Part shown: piece by piece, positions 8,592 through 17,708 of the stretch
Layout of the letters: the number at the start of each line of letters is the position of its first letter
Numbering within the stretch: the stretch's first letter is position 1
Origin: Actinoalloteichus hymeniacidonis
Lineage (GTDB): Bacteria > Actinomycetota > Actinomycetes > Mycobacteriales > Pseudonocardiaceae
Direction: 5' to 3'
NCBI RefSeq assembly: GCF_014203365.1
Contig: NZ_JACHIS010000001.1
Span: forward strand, 1,674,001-1,738,000
DNA length: 64,000 nucleotides
The notes under the pieces: model-generated
What the model was told of the DNA's origin: nothing
What the model saw: only the letters and a program-made list of their open reading frames with translations
Databases searched by the model: none
Translations under genes and position numbers: made by a program

Positions 8592-10087
8592 CGGACACCT
8601 GCCAGGGCCAGTGCCACGGCCTCGGCGAGATCCCGGGCGACCCGCGCGTGGCGGTGTGCGTCGTCGATCTCGTTCTGTCGGGTGGCGGCCGTGGGCACCA
8701 GGATCGCGCGGGCCCCTGCGGCTCGTGCCGCCGCGACGTCGGCCCCGGTGTCGCCGATCACGACGCAGCGGGCGACGTCGACGCCGAGGGCCCTGGCGGC
8801 CTGTTCGACCATGCCGGGCGCCGGTTTCCGGCAGACACAGTGTTCCGCCGTGTCGTGCACGCAGATCTGCCAGGTCTCGATCGGGCCGAGCAGTTCCTCG
8901 ACGCGGGCGTTGACCGCCGCGAGCTGTGTCTGGCTGATCAGGCCGCGCGCGACGCCGGATTGGTTGCTGACCACGCCGATGCGGATGCCTTCGCGGCGCA
9001 ACCAGTGCAGGGCGTCCCGAGCTCCGGGCATCGGGCGCACCGCCTCGGGGTCGGCAAGGTAGGGGACGTTGACGATCAGCGTGTCGTCCCGGTCGAACAG
9101 CAGCGCCAGTGGCGGCGGGTCGCCCCTGTGCCGTCGGGTTCGGTAGCGGAGTTCGCCGCGTAGGCGTTGCCAGCAGGCGACCGGTGGGATGAGGACGCTG
9201 GTCAGCAGCATCCGGCCGATCTCGTCGGCGGTGCGGGGGCCGGGTGCGATGCGGCTGGCGGCGAACCGACCGGTCAGGGCCGCCCATCCCGCGCCGCAGG
9301 CCGCTGCGGCCCGTCGATGGCCGAGGGCGAACAGGATGCCTGCCGCCGCACCGGCGGCGGTGGTGACCGCGTGCCAGCCCAGTCGGCCGTGTCCCTCGCC
9401 GATGCGGGAGCGCCAGCGGACGCCGTGTTTGCGGCGCATCAGCACGTCATCGGCGTTGCCGCGCTGCGCCCGAACACTGGCCAGCACGCCCGATCGGCGG
9501 GCCGGATGCGTGGTGACGCGATGCCCGGAGACGATGGCGTAGCCGTCCTCGATCACGCGCAGCGCGAGGTCGGCGTCCTCCCGGTAGGCGCGGGTGAAGC
9601 GTTCGTCGAAGCCGCCGACCACGGCCAACGCGGTTCGCCGGTAGGCCATGTCGGCGGTGATCCAGCGGGCGCCTGCCAGTCCGGCGGTGCCGCGTTCGTC
9701 GTCGGTGGGGCGTCGATCGTCCGGCAGCGGGACCTCGATGCGCGCCTGCGAGGCGCCGACCGTTGCGTCCAGACCGGTCAGGTCGGCCGCCAGCCGGGCG
9801 GGCCACCGGGCGTCGGTGATGACGTCGTCGTCGAGGAAGGCGATCCACTCGGCGGTGGCCTGTCGCCAGCCCACGTTGCGGGCGGCGGCGGGGCCGCGTC
9901 CGCCGGAGCGCAGCAGGGTGATCTGGGCTGCCGACGCGGGCAGCGCGAGGTCTTCGAAGGCCTCGGCTCGGTCGTCGACCACGATGATCTCGCGCGGCGG
10001 CGGCCCGTCGGCTTTCCGCAACGCGGTGAGCAGCCGCCACAGGTTGTCCCGGCCGGTCGTGGGGATCACGATGCTGTAGTCGATCAT
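8588..10087 (-). CDS. GT2 glycosyltransferase fused to GmhB-type heptose bisphosphate phosphatase
   Basis: One 499-residue frame carries two enzymes. Residues 1 to about 320 are a GT2 glycosyltransferase: VIPTTGRDNLWRLL at the start, FLDDDVI (84-90) as the DxD-type metal site and YREDADLALRV (168-178) near the acceptor site. Residues about 325-499 are a HAD-IIIA phosphatase: FDRDDT (331-336), SNQSG (374-378), a zinc-site pattern with Cys409, His411, Cys417 and Cys419, and GDTGAD (445-450), as in GmhB. It should remove the C7 phosphate between the two HldE steps. Start ATG at 10087 overlaps the carbamoyltransferase stop as ATGA. No stop or frameshift separates the halves. Confidence 0.9.
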   Translation of the reverse strand: MIDYSIVIPTTGRDNLWRLLTALRKADGPPPREIIVVDDRAEAFEDLALPASAAQITLLRSGGRGPAAARNVGWRQATAEWIAFLDDDVITDARWPARLAADLTGLDATVGASQARIEVPLPDDRRPTDDERGTAGLAGARWITADMAYRRTALAVVGGFDERFTRAYREDADLALRVIEDGYAIVSGHRVTTHPARRSGVLASVRAQRGNADDVLMRRKHGVRWRSRIGEGHGRLGWHAVTTAAGAAAGILFALGHRRAAAACGAGWAALTGRFAASRIAPGPRTADEIGRMLLTSVLIPPVACWQRLRGELRYRTRRHRGDPPPLALLFDRDDTLIVNVPYLADPEAVRPMPGARDALHWLRREGIRIGVVSNQSGVARGLISQTQLAAVNARVEELLGPIETWQICVHDTAEHCVCRKPAPGMVEQAARALGVDVARCVVIGDTGADVAAARAAGARAILVPTAATRQNEIDDAHRHARVARDLAEAVALALAGVR

Positions 10088-11712
10088 GATCGACGCACCA
10101 CGAACGGTCCGATGGCCAGCAGGTCGACCGGCGCCGAGCCGAAACACTCCAACGCGTCCCTCGGCGAGTCGACCATCGGCCTGCCTGCCGTGTTGAGACT
10201 GGTGTTGACCACCACCGGCAGCCCGGTCCGGGCCTCGAACTCCCGGAGCATCCTGGCCAACAGCGGGGTGTGCTGCGGGGCGACCGTCTGTACGCGGGCC
10301 GTGCCGTCGACATGGGTCACCGTGGGGATGCGGTCTCGCCAGTCGGCCGCGACATCGTGCACGAACAGCATGTACGGGCTGGGCAGCGGTCCTCGGGTGA
10401 AGATCTCGGCGGCCCGGTCGGCGAGGACCATCGGGGCGACGGGTCGGAACTGCTCGCGCCCCTTCACATCGTTGAGCCGCCCGAGGTTCGCGGTCGGCCC
10501 GGGGTGGGCGAGCAGCGAGCGGTGTCCGAGGGCGCGCGGCCCGAATTCGGCGCGGCCCTGGAACCAGGCCACCACCTGATCGTCCGCCAAGGCCTGCGCG
10601 ACCTCGACGGCGACGTCCGCCGGCCGTTCGTAGCGGACCCGTGCGACCCGCAGGATCTCCTCGATCTCGTCGTCCGACCACTCCCGGCCCAGATCGGCGC
10701 CGGGCATGGGGCCGGTGGGCTCGCCGAGATCGGCCGAGAGCTGCAAGGCCGCGCCCAGCGCGGTTCCCGCGTCGCCGGAGGCGGGTTGCACCCACACCTG
10801 GTCGAAGGGGCCCTCGGCGTACAGGCGGGTGTTGGCGACACAGTTCAACGCGATGCCGCCCGCCAACGCGAGGTTCTTCGCGCCGGTCCGGTCGTGCAGC
10901 CAGGTCGCCAGATCGAGCCACACCTCCTCGATGCGGCGCTGCACGCTGGCCGCCAGGTCGGCGTGCGCGGAGTCGAGTTCGGTGTCCGAGCCGTGCCGGG
11001 CGGGGGCGAATTCCGTCCAGGACACGGGATCGGTGTGGAAGCCGCCGTCTCCGGTGGGATAGGCGAGTTCACGGAAGCGGTCGAGAAACCGTGGCTTTCC
11101 GTACGAGGCCAAGGCCATGATCTTGTACTCGTCGCTGGATCGGGCGAAGCCGAGGTGTTCGGTGAGGTCCTCGTACAGCAGGCCGAGGGAATGCGGGAGC
11201 TGTTGCGCGGCGTGTTCGGTGAACTTGCCGTCACGATATTCGCCCGCCACATACGAGGTGCTCTCGCCGCGCCCGTCCGCGACCAACACCGCGCAATCCC
11301 CGAAGGGCGCGGCCAACGCGGCCGAGGCGGCGTGTGCGACGTGGTGTCGGACGAAGCGCACGATCGACGGGTCCAGCCCGGGCATCGCGCTGCGTAGAAA
11401 GGCGGGTGCTCGCCGGACATAGTCGGTGCGCAGTTCCTCACTGCCGGGGTCCAGGCCGCCGAGGGAGTGGTCGACGAGGTCGGGATCGTAGGAATAGCCG
11501 ACGGCGTCCAGCTGATCGGGACGCAGCCCCGCGCGGTGCAGACACCAGGCGATCGCCTGCTCGGGCAGTTCCCAGGTGGAGAACGGCACCGGGCTCTTGC
11601 CGTGTTTCCGACGGCTGAACCGCTCTTCCTCTGCGGCGGCGACGATGTGGCCGTCCACCACGAGCGCGGCAGCGGGATCGTGGAAGACCGCGTTGACCCC
11701 GAGGATGCGCAT
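10084..11712 (-). CDS. carbamoyltransferase, NodU/CmcH family
   Basis: A 542-residue O-carbamoyltransferase-like protein. MRILGVNAVFHDPAAALV at the start, the metal-binding HHVAHAASA segment near residue 123, and the C-terminal domain with GRAEFGPRALGHRS and VVNTSLNTAGRPMV match NodU, CmcH and related enzymes that use carbamoyl phosphate and ATP to carbamoylate hydroxyls of sugars or antibiotics. It starts a chain of coupled genes running to gmhA and hldE, so a glycan or heptosyl residue is the likely acceptor. A 119-base gap separates it from the upstream UXS-like gene; no regulator is seen there. Confidence 0.92.
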   Translation of the reverse strand: MRILGVNAVFHDPAAALVVDGHIVAAAEEERFSRRKHGKSPVPFSTWELPEQAIAWCLHRAGLRPDQLDAVGYSYDPDLVDHSLGGLDPGSEELRTDYVRRAPAFLRSAMPGLDPSIVRFVRHHVAHAASAALAAPFGDCAVLVADGRGESTSYVAGEYRDGKFTEHAAQQLPHSLGLLYEDLTEHLGFARSSDEYKIMALASYGKPRFLDRFRELAYPTGDGGFHTDPVSWTEFAPARHGSDTELDSAHADLAASVQRRIEEVWLDLATWLHDRTGAKNLALAGGIALNCVANTRLYAEGPFDQVWVQPASGDAGTALGAALQLSADLGEPTGPMPGADLGREWSDDEIEEILRVARVRYERPADVAVEVAQALADDQVVAWFQGRAEFGPRALGHRSLLAHPGPTANLGRLNDVKGREQFRPVAPMVLADRAAEIFTRGPLPSPYMLFVHDVAADWRDRIPTVTHVDGTARVQTVAPQHTPLLARMLREFEARTGLPVVVNTSLNTAGRPMVDSPRDALECFGSAPVDLLAIGPFVVRRS

Positions 11713-11831
11713 CGTCTCGCCCCTCTCGTCGGCGCCGCTGTGGTCGGTGGTCGAACCAGTCGCGATGTGCCTCTACAGCGTTGCCCGATCGGGTCACCGG
11801 TAAACGGTCCTGCGGCCCGCCCGGATCGCGG

Positions 11832-12800
11832 TCATGCGGGGTGAGCAGCGCGAATACCGGTGTTTTCCTCGAACCAGTCGATGGTTCTGCGGAGCCCGTC
11901 GGCCAGTGCGACCTCGGGTCGCCAGCTCAGCTGCCGCCGGGCCAGGGTGATGTCCGGACAGCGGCGGCGCGGGTCGTCCTCGGCTGCTTCGACGAAGGTC
12001 ACCGGGGATTCACTGCCCGCCGCCGACCGCACCTCGGCGGCCAGGTCGCCGACCGAGAGTTCCACCGGATTTCCAAGGTTGATCGGGCCTGGATGGTCGG
12101 ACCTGCCCAGTGCCAACAGGCCTCGGGCGGTGTCGGCGACGTAGCAGAGCGACCGGGTCTGGGCCCCGTCTCCTGTGACGGTCATCGGCAGCCCGGCCAG
12201 GGCCTGGCGGATGAAGGTGGGCACCATCCGGCCGTCGTCGGGGCGCATGCGGGGGCCGTAGGTGTTGAAGATGCGGGCGATCCCGGTGTTGGCCCCGCGA
12301 TGACCGCGATAGGCGTTGGTCAGCGCCTCGGCATAGCGTTTGGCCTCGTCGTAGACGCTGCGCGGGCCGATCGGATTGACGTGGCCCCAATAGCTTTCGC
12401 GCTGTGGATGCTCTGCGGGGTCGCCGTAGACCTCGCTGGTGGAGGCGAGTACGAAGCGCGCGCCATCGCGCAGGGCGACGTCGAGGGCGTGGGTGGTGCC
12501 GAGTGATCCCGCCCGCAGGGTCTCGATCGGTAGCCGCAGATAGTCCTGCGGTGAGGCGGCCGAGGCGAGGTGGAACACGACGTCGAAGGGTCCGGGCGTG
12601 GTGATCGGTTCGGTGACGTCCTGCCTGTCGACTCGCAGGTTCGGCCGGTTGCCGAACTCGGCGACGGTGCCGGGGGCGGCGGTGACGAGGTTGTCGAGTA
12701 TCAGCACCTCGCTGCCCTCGGCCAACAACAGTTCGCACAGGTGGGAACCGACGAAACCCATGCCCCCGGTCACCAGGGCCCGTTCGATGCGTCGAGTCAC
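11832..12800 (-). CDS. NAD-dependent sugar epimerase/dehydratase, UDP-glucuronate decarboxylase-like
   Basis: An extended SDR acting on a nucleotide sugar. RALVTGGMGFVGSHLCELL gives the NAD site; STSEVYGD and YDEAKRYAE give the Ser and Tyr-Lys catalytic residues. The segments RIFNTYGPRMRPDDGRMV and GDGAQTRSLCYVADT closely resemble UDP-glucuronate decarboxylases (UXS), which turn UDP-GlcA into UDP-xylose. The presence of UDP-glucose dehydrogenase in the same locus supports this. The start is uncertain: GTG at 12800 gives the normal family N-terminus, but an in-frame start at 12848 adds 16 residues and neither has a clear ribosome site. A dTDP-glucose dehydratase relative is the alternative. 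Confidence 0.87.
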   Translation of the reverse strand: MTRRIERALVTGGMGFVGSHLCELLLAEGSEVLILDNLVTAAPGTVAEFGNRPNLRVDRQDVTEPITTPGPFDVVFHLASAASPQDYLRLPIETLRAGSLGTTHALDVALRDGARFVLASTSEVYGDPAEHPQRESYWGHVNPIGPRSVYDEAKRYAEALTNAYRGHRGANTGIARIFNTYGPRMRPDDGRMVPTFIRQALAGLPMTVTGDGAQTRSLCYVADTARGLLALGRSDHPGPINLGNPVELSVGDLAAEVRSAAGSESPVTFVEAAEDDPRRRCPDITLARRQLSWRPEVALADGLRRTIDWFEENTGIRAAHPA

Positions 12801-13018
12801 ACCAGCGATTACCCGACCCCATAGCGGTCCACACGCCGGTACTTCCATGTCGCCCAGGAGGTTCGGCGAGGTGGCGTGCGGGGTATGCGGCTGGATATGG
12901 CTGCCTTCTCCGGGATGCGACGGGCTACGGCGTTCTGCGGGTGGTCGTCGAATTGCCCCGCAGGTCGGCCGGTTGCCTGGTGCGATGGGGGCGCCCCGAG
13001 GGCGACGGCGGGCTTCTC

Positions 13019-13924
13019 ATGAGCGAGCCCAGGACCACGGTGGTCATCGCCACCCGTAACCGAGCCGGGGAGCTGCGACACACGCTCGCCCGACTGCGCG
13101 CGCTGCGGCCGACCCCGCCGATCATCGTCGTGGACAACGCATCCACCGATGCGACGGCCGCCGCTGTCGCCGAGGTGGCGGGCGTACGACTGATCAGGCT
13201 GCCCGCCAACCGTGCTGCGGCGGCCCGGAATCTGGGCGTGGTCGCCGCCACGACCCCGTACGTCGCGTTCAGCGACGACGACTCCTGGTGGGCGGCCGAT
13301 GCGCTGCCCGCCGCCGAACGCCTGTTGGACGCCCATCCCAGCGTGGGATTGTTGGCCGCCCGAACACTGGTCGGACCCGGTGACACCGAGGACCCGATCA
13401 ACACCCTGTTGGCAACGAGCCCGCTGGGCCACCAGAGCGAGCTGCCGGGGCCGTCGGTGTTGGGTTTCCTGGCCTGTGCCGCGATCGTCCGCCGGACGGC
13501 GTTCCTGCGGGTCAATGGGTTCAGTCGGCTACTGCACTTCGGCGCCGAGGAACGACTGCTGGCCTTGGACTTGGCCGCCGACGGCTGGGATCTCTGTTAC
13601 GCGGCCGAACTCCGTGCGCACCACCATCCCTCGACGAACCGCCCGCCTTCGGCGTGGCGCAAAGATCTGGAACGTCGGAACAACACGCTGATCGCGTGGA
13701 TGCGCCGGCCGCTGCCCCGCGTTGCCGCCGAGACCCGCCTGCTGCTGCGCGAAGGCGATCGGCGACAGCGTTCCCGGATCGTGGCAGGCCTGCTGCGGCG
13801 GTTGCCCTCGGCGCTGTGGCAGCGGCATCGGTTGCCCGCCGAGGTCGAGCGGCGGGTGCGGGTGCTCGAACGTGCCGAGGAGAGGAGCAGGCAGCCATGG
13901 GCGGCGACCGCATCACCCTCGTGA
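13019..13924 (+). CDS. glycosyltransferase family 2
   Basis: A 301-residue GT2 enzyme with TTVVIATRNRAGELRHTL at the start, VVDNASTDATAA, the metal-binding SDDDSWW and the downstream acidic FGAEERLLALDLA. It is divergent from the UXS-like gene and starts the short plus-strand pair. The ATG at 13019 gives the usual GT2 N-terminus (MSEPRTTVV); an in-frame start at 12941 would add 26 atypical residues. Its 3' end overlaps the next gene by 28 bases. Donor and acceptor are unknown. Sequence similarity to the following protein indicates gene duplication. Confidence 0.87.
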   Translation: MSEPRTTVVIATRNRAGELRHTLARLRALRPTPPIIVVDNASTDATAAAVAEVAGVRLIRLPANRAAAARNLGVVAATTPYVAFSDDDSWWAADALPAAERLLDAHPSVGLLAARTLVGPGDTEDPINTLLATSPLGHQSELPGPSVLGFLACAAIVRRTAFLRVNGFSRLLHFGAEERLLALDLAADGWDLCYAAELRAHHHPSTNRPPSAWRKDLERRNNTLIAWMRRPLPRVAAETRLLLREGDRRQRSRIVAGLLRRLPSALWQRHRLPAEVERRVRVLERAEERSRQPWAATASPS

Positions 13925-14793
13925 TCATCACCTGTGACCGGCGCGAACAGCTGTTGGAGACCCTCGCGCAGGTGACCGCGCTGCCCGATGCCGCGCCGAT
14001 CGTGCTGGTGGACAACGCCTCCTCGGATGGCACCGCGGATGCCGTCGCGGCGGCCTATCCGCAGGTCGAGTTGATTCGCGCCGACCGCAATCTCGGCTCG
14101 TTGGCCCGCAATGTCGCGGTGCGGCGAATCGACACCCCTTATGTGGCGTTCTGCGATGACGACACCCGATGGCAGCCGGGCGCGTTGACCCGCGCGGTCA
14201 CCCTGCTCGACCGGCATCCCGGCCTGGCCTCGGTCACCGGGAGATGCCTGGTCGAACCGGAGCTGGCGGAGGACCCGCTGACCCCGGAACTGCGGGCGTC
14301 CCCGGTGCGCGGCCCGAAGTGGCTGCCGGGCCCGGCCCTGCTCGGGGTGATGGCTGGTTTGTCGGCGTTCCGCGTCTCGGCCTTCCGGCAGGTGGGCGGG
14401 TTCTCGTCGCGCATGTGGCTCGGCGGCGAGGAGGAACTGCTGGCCCTGGACCTGGCGGCGCGCGGCTGGTGGATGTGTTGGGTGGAGGACATGGTGATCC
14501 ACCATGCGCCCTCGCGGGTGCGCAATGCGCGGCGTCGGCGCCAGCTCGGCATCCGCAACACCCTGTGGACGCTGTGGTTGCGCCGCCCGCTGCGCAGCGT
14601 GCTGCGTCGAAGTCTCGTCGTCCTGCGCTCCGCCCCGGCCGACCGTGCGACGCTGAAAGCCGTGTTGGAGGCACTGCGTGGGCTTCCGTGGGTGCTGCGC
14701 GAACGACAGGTGGTGCCGGTGTCGGTGGAACTGGGGCTGATGCGGTTGGAGGCGCAGCAACGCCGTTCCTCGGCCCGGCGATATGTGGGTTGA
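13897..14793 (+). CDS. glycosyltransferase family 2 (paralog of the preceding gene)
   Basis: A 298-residue GT2 enzyme: ITLVIITCDRREQLLETL, VLVDNASSDGTADAV, CDDDTRW and LGGEEELLALDLAARGW. The order and spacing of motifs match the previous gene, so the two are paralogs. ATG at 13897 follows GAGGAG and lies inside the end of the first GT2 in another frame (28-base overlap), which indicates a two-gene operon. The basic C-terminal third (RRPLRSVLRRSL) could be membrane-associated. Role in the adjoining glycan locus is inferred from position. Confidence 0.87.
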   Translation: MGGDRITLVIITCDRREQLLETLAQVTALPDAAPIVLVDNASSDGTADAVAAAYPQVELIRADRNLGSLARNVAVRRIDTPYVAFCDDDTRWQPGALTRAVTLLDRHPGLASVTGRCLVEPELAEDPLTPELRASPVRGPKWLPGPALLGVMAGLSAFRVSAFRQVGGFSSRMWLGGEEELLALDLAARGWWMCWVEDMVIHHAPSRVRNARRRRQLGIRNTLWTLWLRRPLRSVLRRSLVVLRSAPADRATLKAVLEALRGLPWVLRERQVVPVSVELGLMRLEAQQRRSSARRYVG

Positions 14794-14825
14794 GTCAGGG
14801 TGCTCCCGACTTCGGCCCCGAGGGT

Positions 14826-16082
14826 TCAGACCACCGCCTGGCCGCCGCCGATGCCTTCCGTAGAGGGCGCGCAGACCAGCCGATAGGCGCGCAGAGTCTC
14901 CTCGGCGACCCGATCCCAGCAGTAGCCTTCGCGCACCCGCTGCCGACCGGCGAGCCCGTATCGCCGTCGACGTGACGGATCGGCCAGCAGGTCCCACACC
15001 GCGGCAGCCAACTCGGCGGGGTCGCGGGGTTTCACCAGGGTGCCGGTGACCCCGTCGACGACGGTGTCCATCAACCCGCCGACCGAGGCCGAGACCACCG
15101 GAACACCGCAGGCCATCGCCTCCAACGGGGTGATGCCGAACGGCTCGTACCACGGCGTGCACACCACGACGTCGGCCGAGCGAAACAGGCCGGGCATGTC
15201 GCCTCGGGGCACCTGCCCGAGCATTCGCAATCGGTCTCCCACGCCGAGTTCCGTCGCCAGGCCACGGAGTCGGCCTGCCTCGGGGTCCTCGTCGAGTCGG
15301 CCGTCATCGGGACCACCTGCGAGCACCAGTTCGGTGTTGGGCAGCTCGGCCAACGCTGCCACGGCGATGTCGAACCCCTTGCGCGGCACCAACCTGCCGA
15401 CGCTGACAATCCGATGCGCCTCGGTGAGGCGCGCGCGCGGCCCGATCGGGCTGAAGCGGTCCACGTCCACGCCGCAGGGCACGACGGAGGCCCGCGACCC
15501 GTCGACGCTCAGGTCCGCCAGCTCCAACACCTCGTCCGAGCAGGTCGCGATGATGTGCGCCACCTGCTGGGCAAGCAGCTTCTCCACCGGGATGCGTTCC
15601 GGGGGACTGGTGTCCTCCGCACCCTGATAGCGCCGTTTCACCGCGCCGAGCGCATGAAAGGTCTGCACGACGGGGATCTCGGTCCCGACCACGGCCAACA
15701 TCGCGGCGAGGCCGGACATCCAGAAGTGCCCGTGCACCACATCGGGCGGCTCGACGGACCACTGCGCGCGCAGGAACGCCGCGAACTCGCCCATATAGGG
15801 CAGCAGCAGGTCCTTGGGCAGTGGTCGGGCCGGACCGGCCGGTACGTGCACCACTCGACAGTTCGGTTGGGTGACGACGACCTCGGGCACCAGCGGATCC
15901 TCGCGGCGGGTGTACACCGTGACCTGGTGGCCCTGCCTGCACAACGCAGCCGACAACTCCGCGACGTGCACGTTCTGCCCGCCCGCGTCCACCCCGCCGA
16001 GGGCGGCCAACGGGCTGGCGTGCTCGGAGATCATCGCGATGCGCAGCCGGTCTCCGCCGCCGACGCCGTGCGCGCGACTCAC
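14826..16082 (-). CDS. glycosyltransferase family 4 (retaining)
   Basis: A 418-residue GT-B enzyme. The N-terminal domain has [24 protein letters not shown], the sugar-acceptor side of GT4 proteins such as MshA and sucrose synthase relatives. The C-terminal domain has [17 protein letters not shown] and the donor-binding [18 protein letters not shown], where the E-x7-E pattern binds the nucleotide sugar. The GTG at 16082 overlaps the upstream gene's stop as GTGA. It converges with the GT2 pair with only 32 bases between. Donor sugar unknown. Confidence 0.9.
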   Translation of the reverse strand: MSRAHGVGGGDRLRIAMISEHASPLAALGGVDAGGQNVHVAELSAALCRQGHQVTVYTRREDPLVPEVVVTQPNCRVVHVPAGPARPLPKDLLLPYMGEFAAFLRAQWSVEPPDVVHGHFWMSGLAAMLAVVGTEIPVVQTFHALGAVKRRYQGAEDTSPPERIPVEKLLAQQVAHIIATCSDEVLELADLSVDGSRASVVPCGVDVDRFSPIGPRARLTEAHRIVSVGRLVPRKGFDIAVAALAELPNTELVLAGGPDDGRLDEDPEAGRLRGLATELGVGDRLRMLGQVPRGDMPGLFRSADVVVCTPWYEPFGITPLEAMACGVPVVSASVGGLMDTVVDGVTGTLVKPRDPAELAAAVWDLLADPSRRRRYGLAGRQRVREGYCWDRVAEETLRAYRLVCAPSTEGIGGGQAVV

Positions 16083-17053
16083 CGGACGACCTCGTCGAGT
16101 AGCGCCGACCAGTCGCGCAGGAATCGATCGAGCCCGTATCGGGTGAGGGCGTATTCGCGGGCCGCTTTCCCCGCCAGCACCGCGAGATCGGGTTCGTGCA
16201 GCAGTTCATGGAAGGCGCGGACCAGTACCGAGATGTCGGTGGACACCGCCCCCGCCTCGGCGGGCACGGCCATCGGGGCCTCGGTGGCAGCCAGGGACAC
16301 CACCGGCATCCCGAGGTGCATGGCCTCCAACAGCGACAGCCCGAGCGAGGTCCACCGTGCGGTATGCAGGTAGACCCGCCGCCGGGCCATCTCGGGATGC
16401 AGCCGGTGATGGGGAAGATCGTCGATGCCGTGCACCGGATGGGTGCCGCGTTGCCGGGTGTCGAACTCCCGCGCCCCGATGCCGTACAGGTCGATCGGAC
16501 CCGCCTCGGCGAACATCGGCAGCAGGTCGCTGCCCGTCACCCGGGCCCGCCGGGTCGGTTCGTTGATCAGGGCAACGCCATGCGGCAGTTCACCGGTGTA
16601 GTGGTCGCCGGGGTCGACGATGCCGTGGTCGATGACTCGGGTGGGTGCGCGCCCGTTGTCCCACATGAGGTCGTTGAAGTGGGTGACGTGCACGATCGGG
16701 ATGTCCGGTCGGTCGGCCATCGGATGCCGGGCGGACACCGGGTCGGCGCGGGGCACGTTGTGCTCGACGTAGACGGCGGGGATGTCCTTGCCGGGACGTC
16801 GACCGAGCCACTGTTCGACGAGGTCGAGTTCCTGCGGGCGTTGCAGGATCACCACGTCCGGTTGCGATTCGCGGATCTCGGTCACGGGGACCTCGACGGC
16901 AGAGCGCCAGTCCCGGCCGCAGCGGCCTCGACCCCATTCGCCGCCGCCTTCCACGGTCGGCAACAGGCATCGATGCGGGCCGCGCACGAAGCTGTCGGTC
17001 CACGAGCCGTGCACATGCCACAGCAGCACGCGCAGGCCCCGGGTCGCGGTCAC
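16079..17053 (-). CDS. glycosyltransferase (GT-B type, GT4-like)
   Basis: A 324-residue protein starting with GTG at 17053. [16 protein letters not shown] at the N-terminus and the C-terminal segment [26 protein letters not shown], followed by [10 protein letters not shown], match the donor half of GT4-like transferases. The interdomain region lacks the strong KGxD-type motif, so the assignment is less precise than for its downstream partner, with which it is translationally coupled (GTGA at 16079-16082). Probably part of the same glycan locus. Confidence 0.8.
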   Translation of the reverse strand: MTATRGLRVLLWHVHGSWTDSFVRGPHRCLLPTVEGGGEWGRGRCGRDWRSAVEVPVTEIRESQPDVVILQRPQELDLVEQWLGRRPGKDIPAVYVEHNVPRADPVSARHPMADRPDIPIVHVTHFNDLMWDNGRAPTRVIDHGIVDPGDHYTGELPHGVALINEPTRRARVTGSDLLPMFAEAGPIDLYGIGAREFDTRQRGTHPVHGIDDLPHHRLHPEMARRRVYLHTARWTSLGLSLLEAMHLGMPVVSLAATEAPMAVPAEAGAVSTDISVLVRAFHELLHEPDLAVLAGKAAREYALTRYGLDRFLRDWSALLDEVVR

Positions 17054-17261
17054 GTCCTAGCAGTTACCGCTGGGCACCGGCCCGAAACGTCTGCAGGTGG
17101 GTACTGGTTTTCCCAGCGCAACACGGGTTTGGGGCAGATAACGCACCGTCCCACCAGCCCCCTGGCTCACAGCGGTATCGGCGACGAACAGCGGCCCCAT
17201 CGGCAGTCGATGCCCGCGGCCGGAGGCGGTTCGGCGGGTCCGCAGCGGGTAGCCATGCCGC

Positions 17262-17708
17262 ATGGGCAGCGATGACCAGACGACTCCGGCGGTATCCCGG
17301 CTGTTGGCCGAGTTCGACTTCGATCCGAGGCTCCGCAGGCCGCTGGCCGCACTCGGGATCTCCCCGAGCACCGCCGTGCTGCTGTTGGACGAGACCGGGC
17401 TGAAGGTGCGCTTCGGACTCTGGCGGTTGCAGACACCGCTGGCGAATCTGCGCTCCGCCACGGTTGGCGGGCCGTTTCAGCTGTTCAAGGTCGCCGGTGT
17501 CCGGCTGTCGGCGGCGGATCGCGGCCTCACCTTCGGCACGGGCCCCGGTCCCGGGGTGTGTATCCGATTCCACCGACCGGTCTCCGCCATCGAACCCTTC
17601 GGCATCGTCCGTCACCCCGGCCTCACCGTGACCGTCGTCGATCCGGCCGCGCTCGCGGACCGGGTGAATCGACTTCATGAACCGACCTCGAAACGGAGTG
17701 CCTCATGA
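17262..17708 (+). CDS. conserved hypothetical protein
   Basis: A 148-residue protein I cannot name. It has no signal peptide or membrane segment. The middle (LLDETGLKVRFGLWRLQTPLANL) and the later region (VCIRFHRPVSAIEPFGIVRHPGLTVTV) look like strands of a beta-rich fold; similar proteins of unknown function occur in mycobacteria and other actinomycetes as far as I can recall. Its stop overlaps the start of the flavodoxin-like gene as ATGA, so both are probably made together. The 208-base gap upstream, shared with the divergent glycosyltransferase gene, should hold the promoter. Confidence 0.7.
   Translation: MGSDDQTTPAVSRLLAEFDFDPRLRRPLAALGISPSTAVLLLDETGLKVRFGLWRLQTPLANLRSATVGGPFQLFKVAGVRLSAADRGLTFGTGPGPGVCIRFHRPVSAIEPFGIVRHPGLTVTVVDPAALADRVNRLHEPTSKRSAS

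Noticed and set aside
2635-17053. Reading the sugar locus as a secondary-metabolite gene cluster
   Set aside because: No PKS, NRPS, terpene or other scaffold gene is present; a surface glycan is at least as likely.
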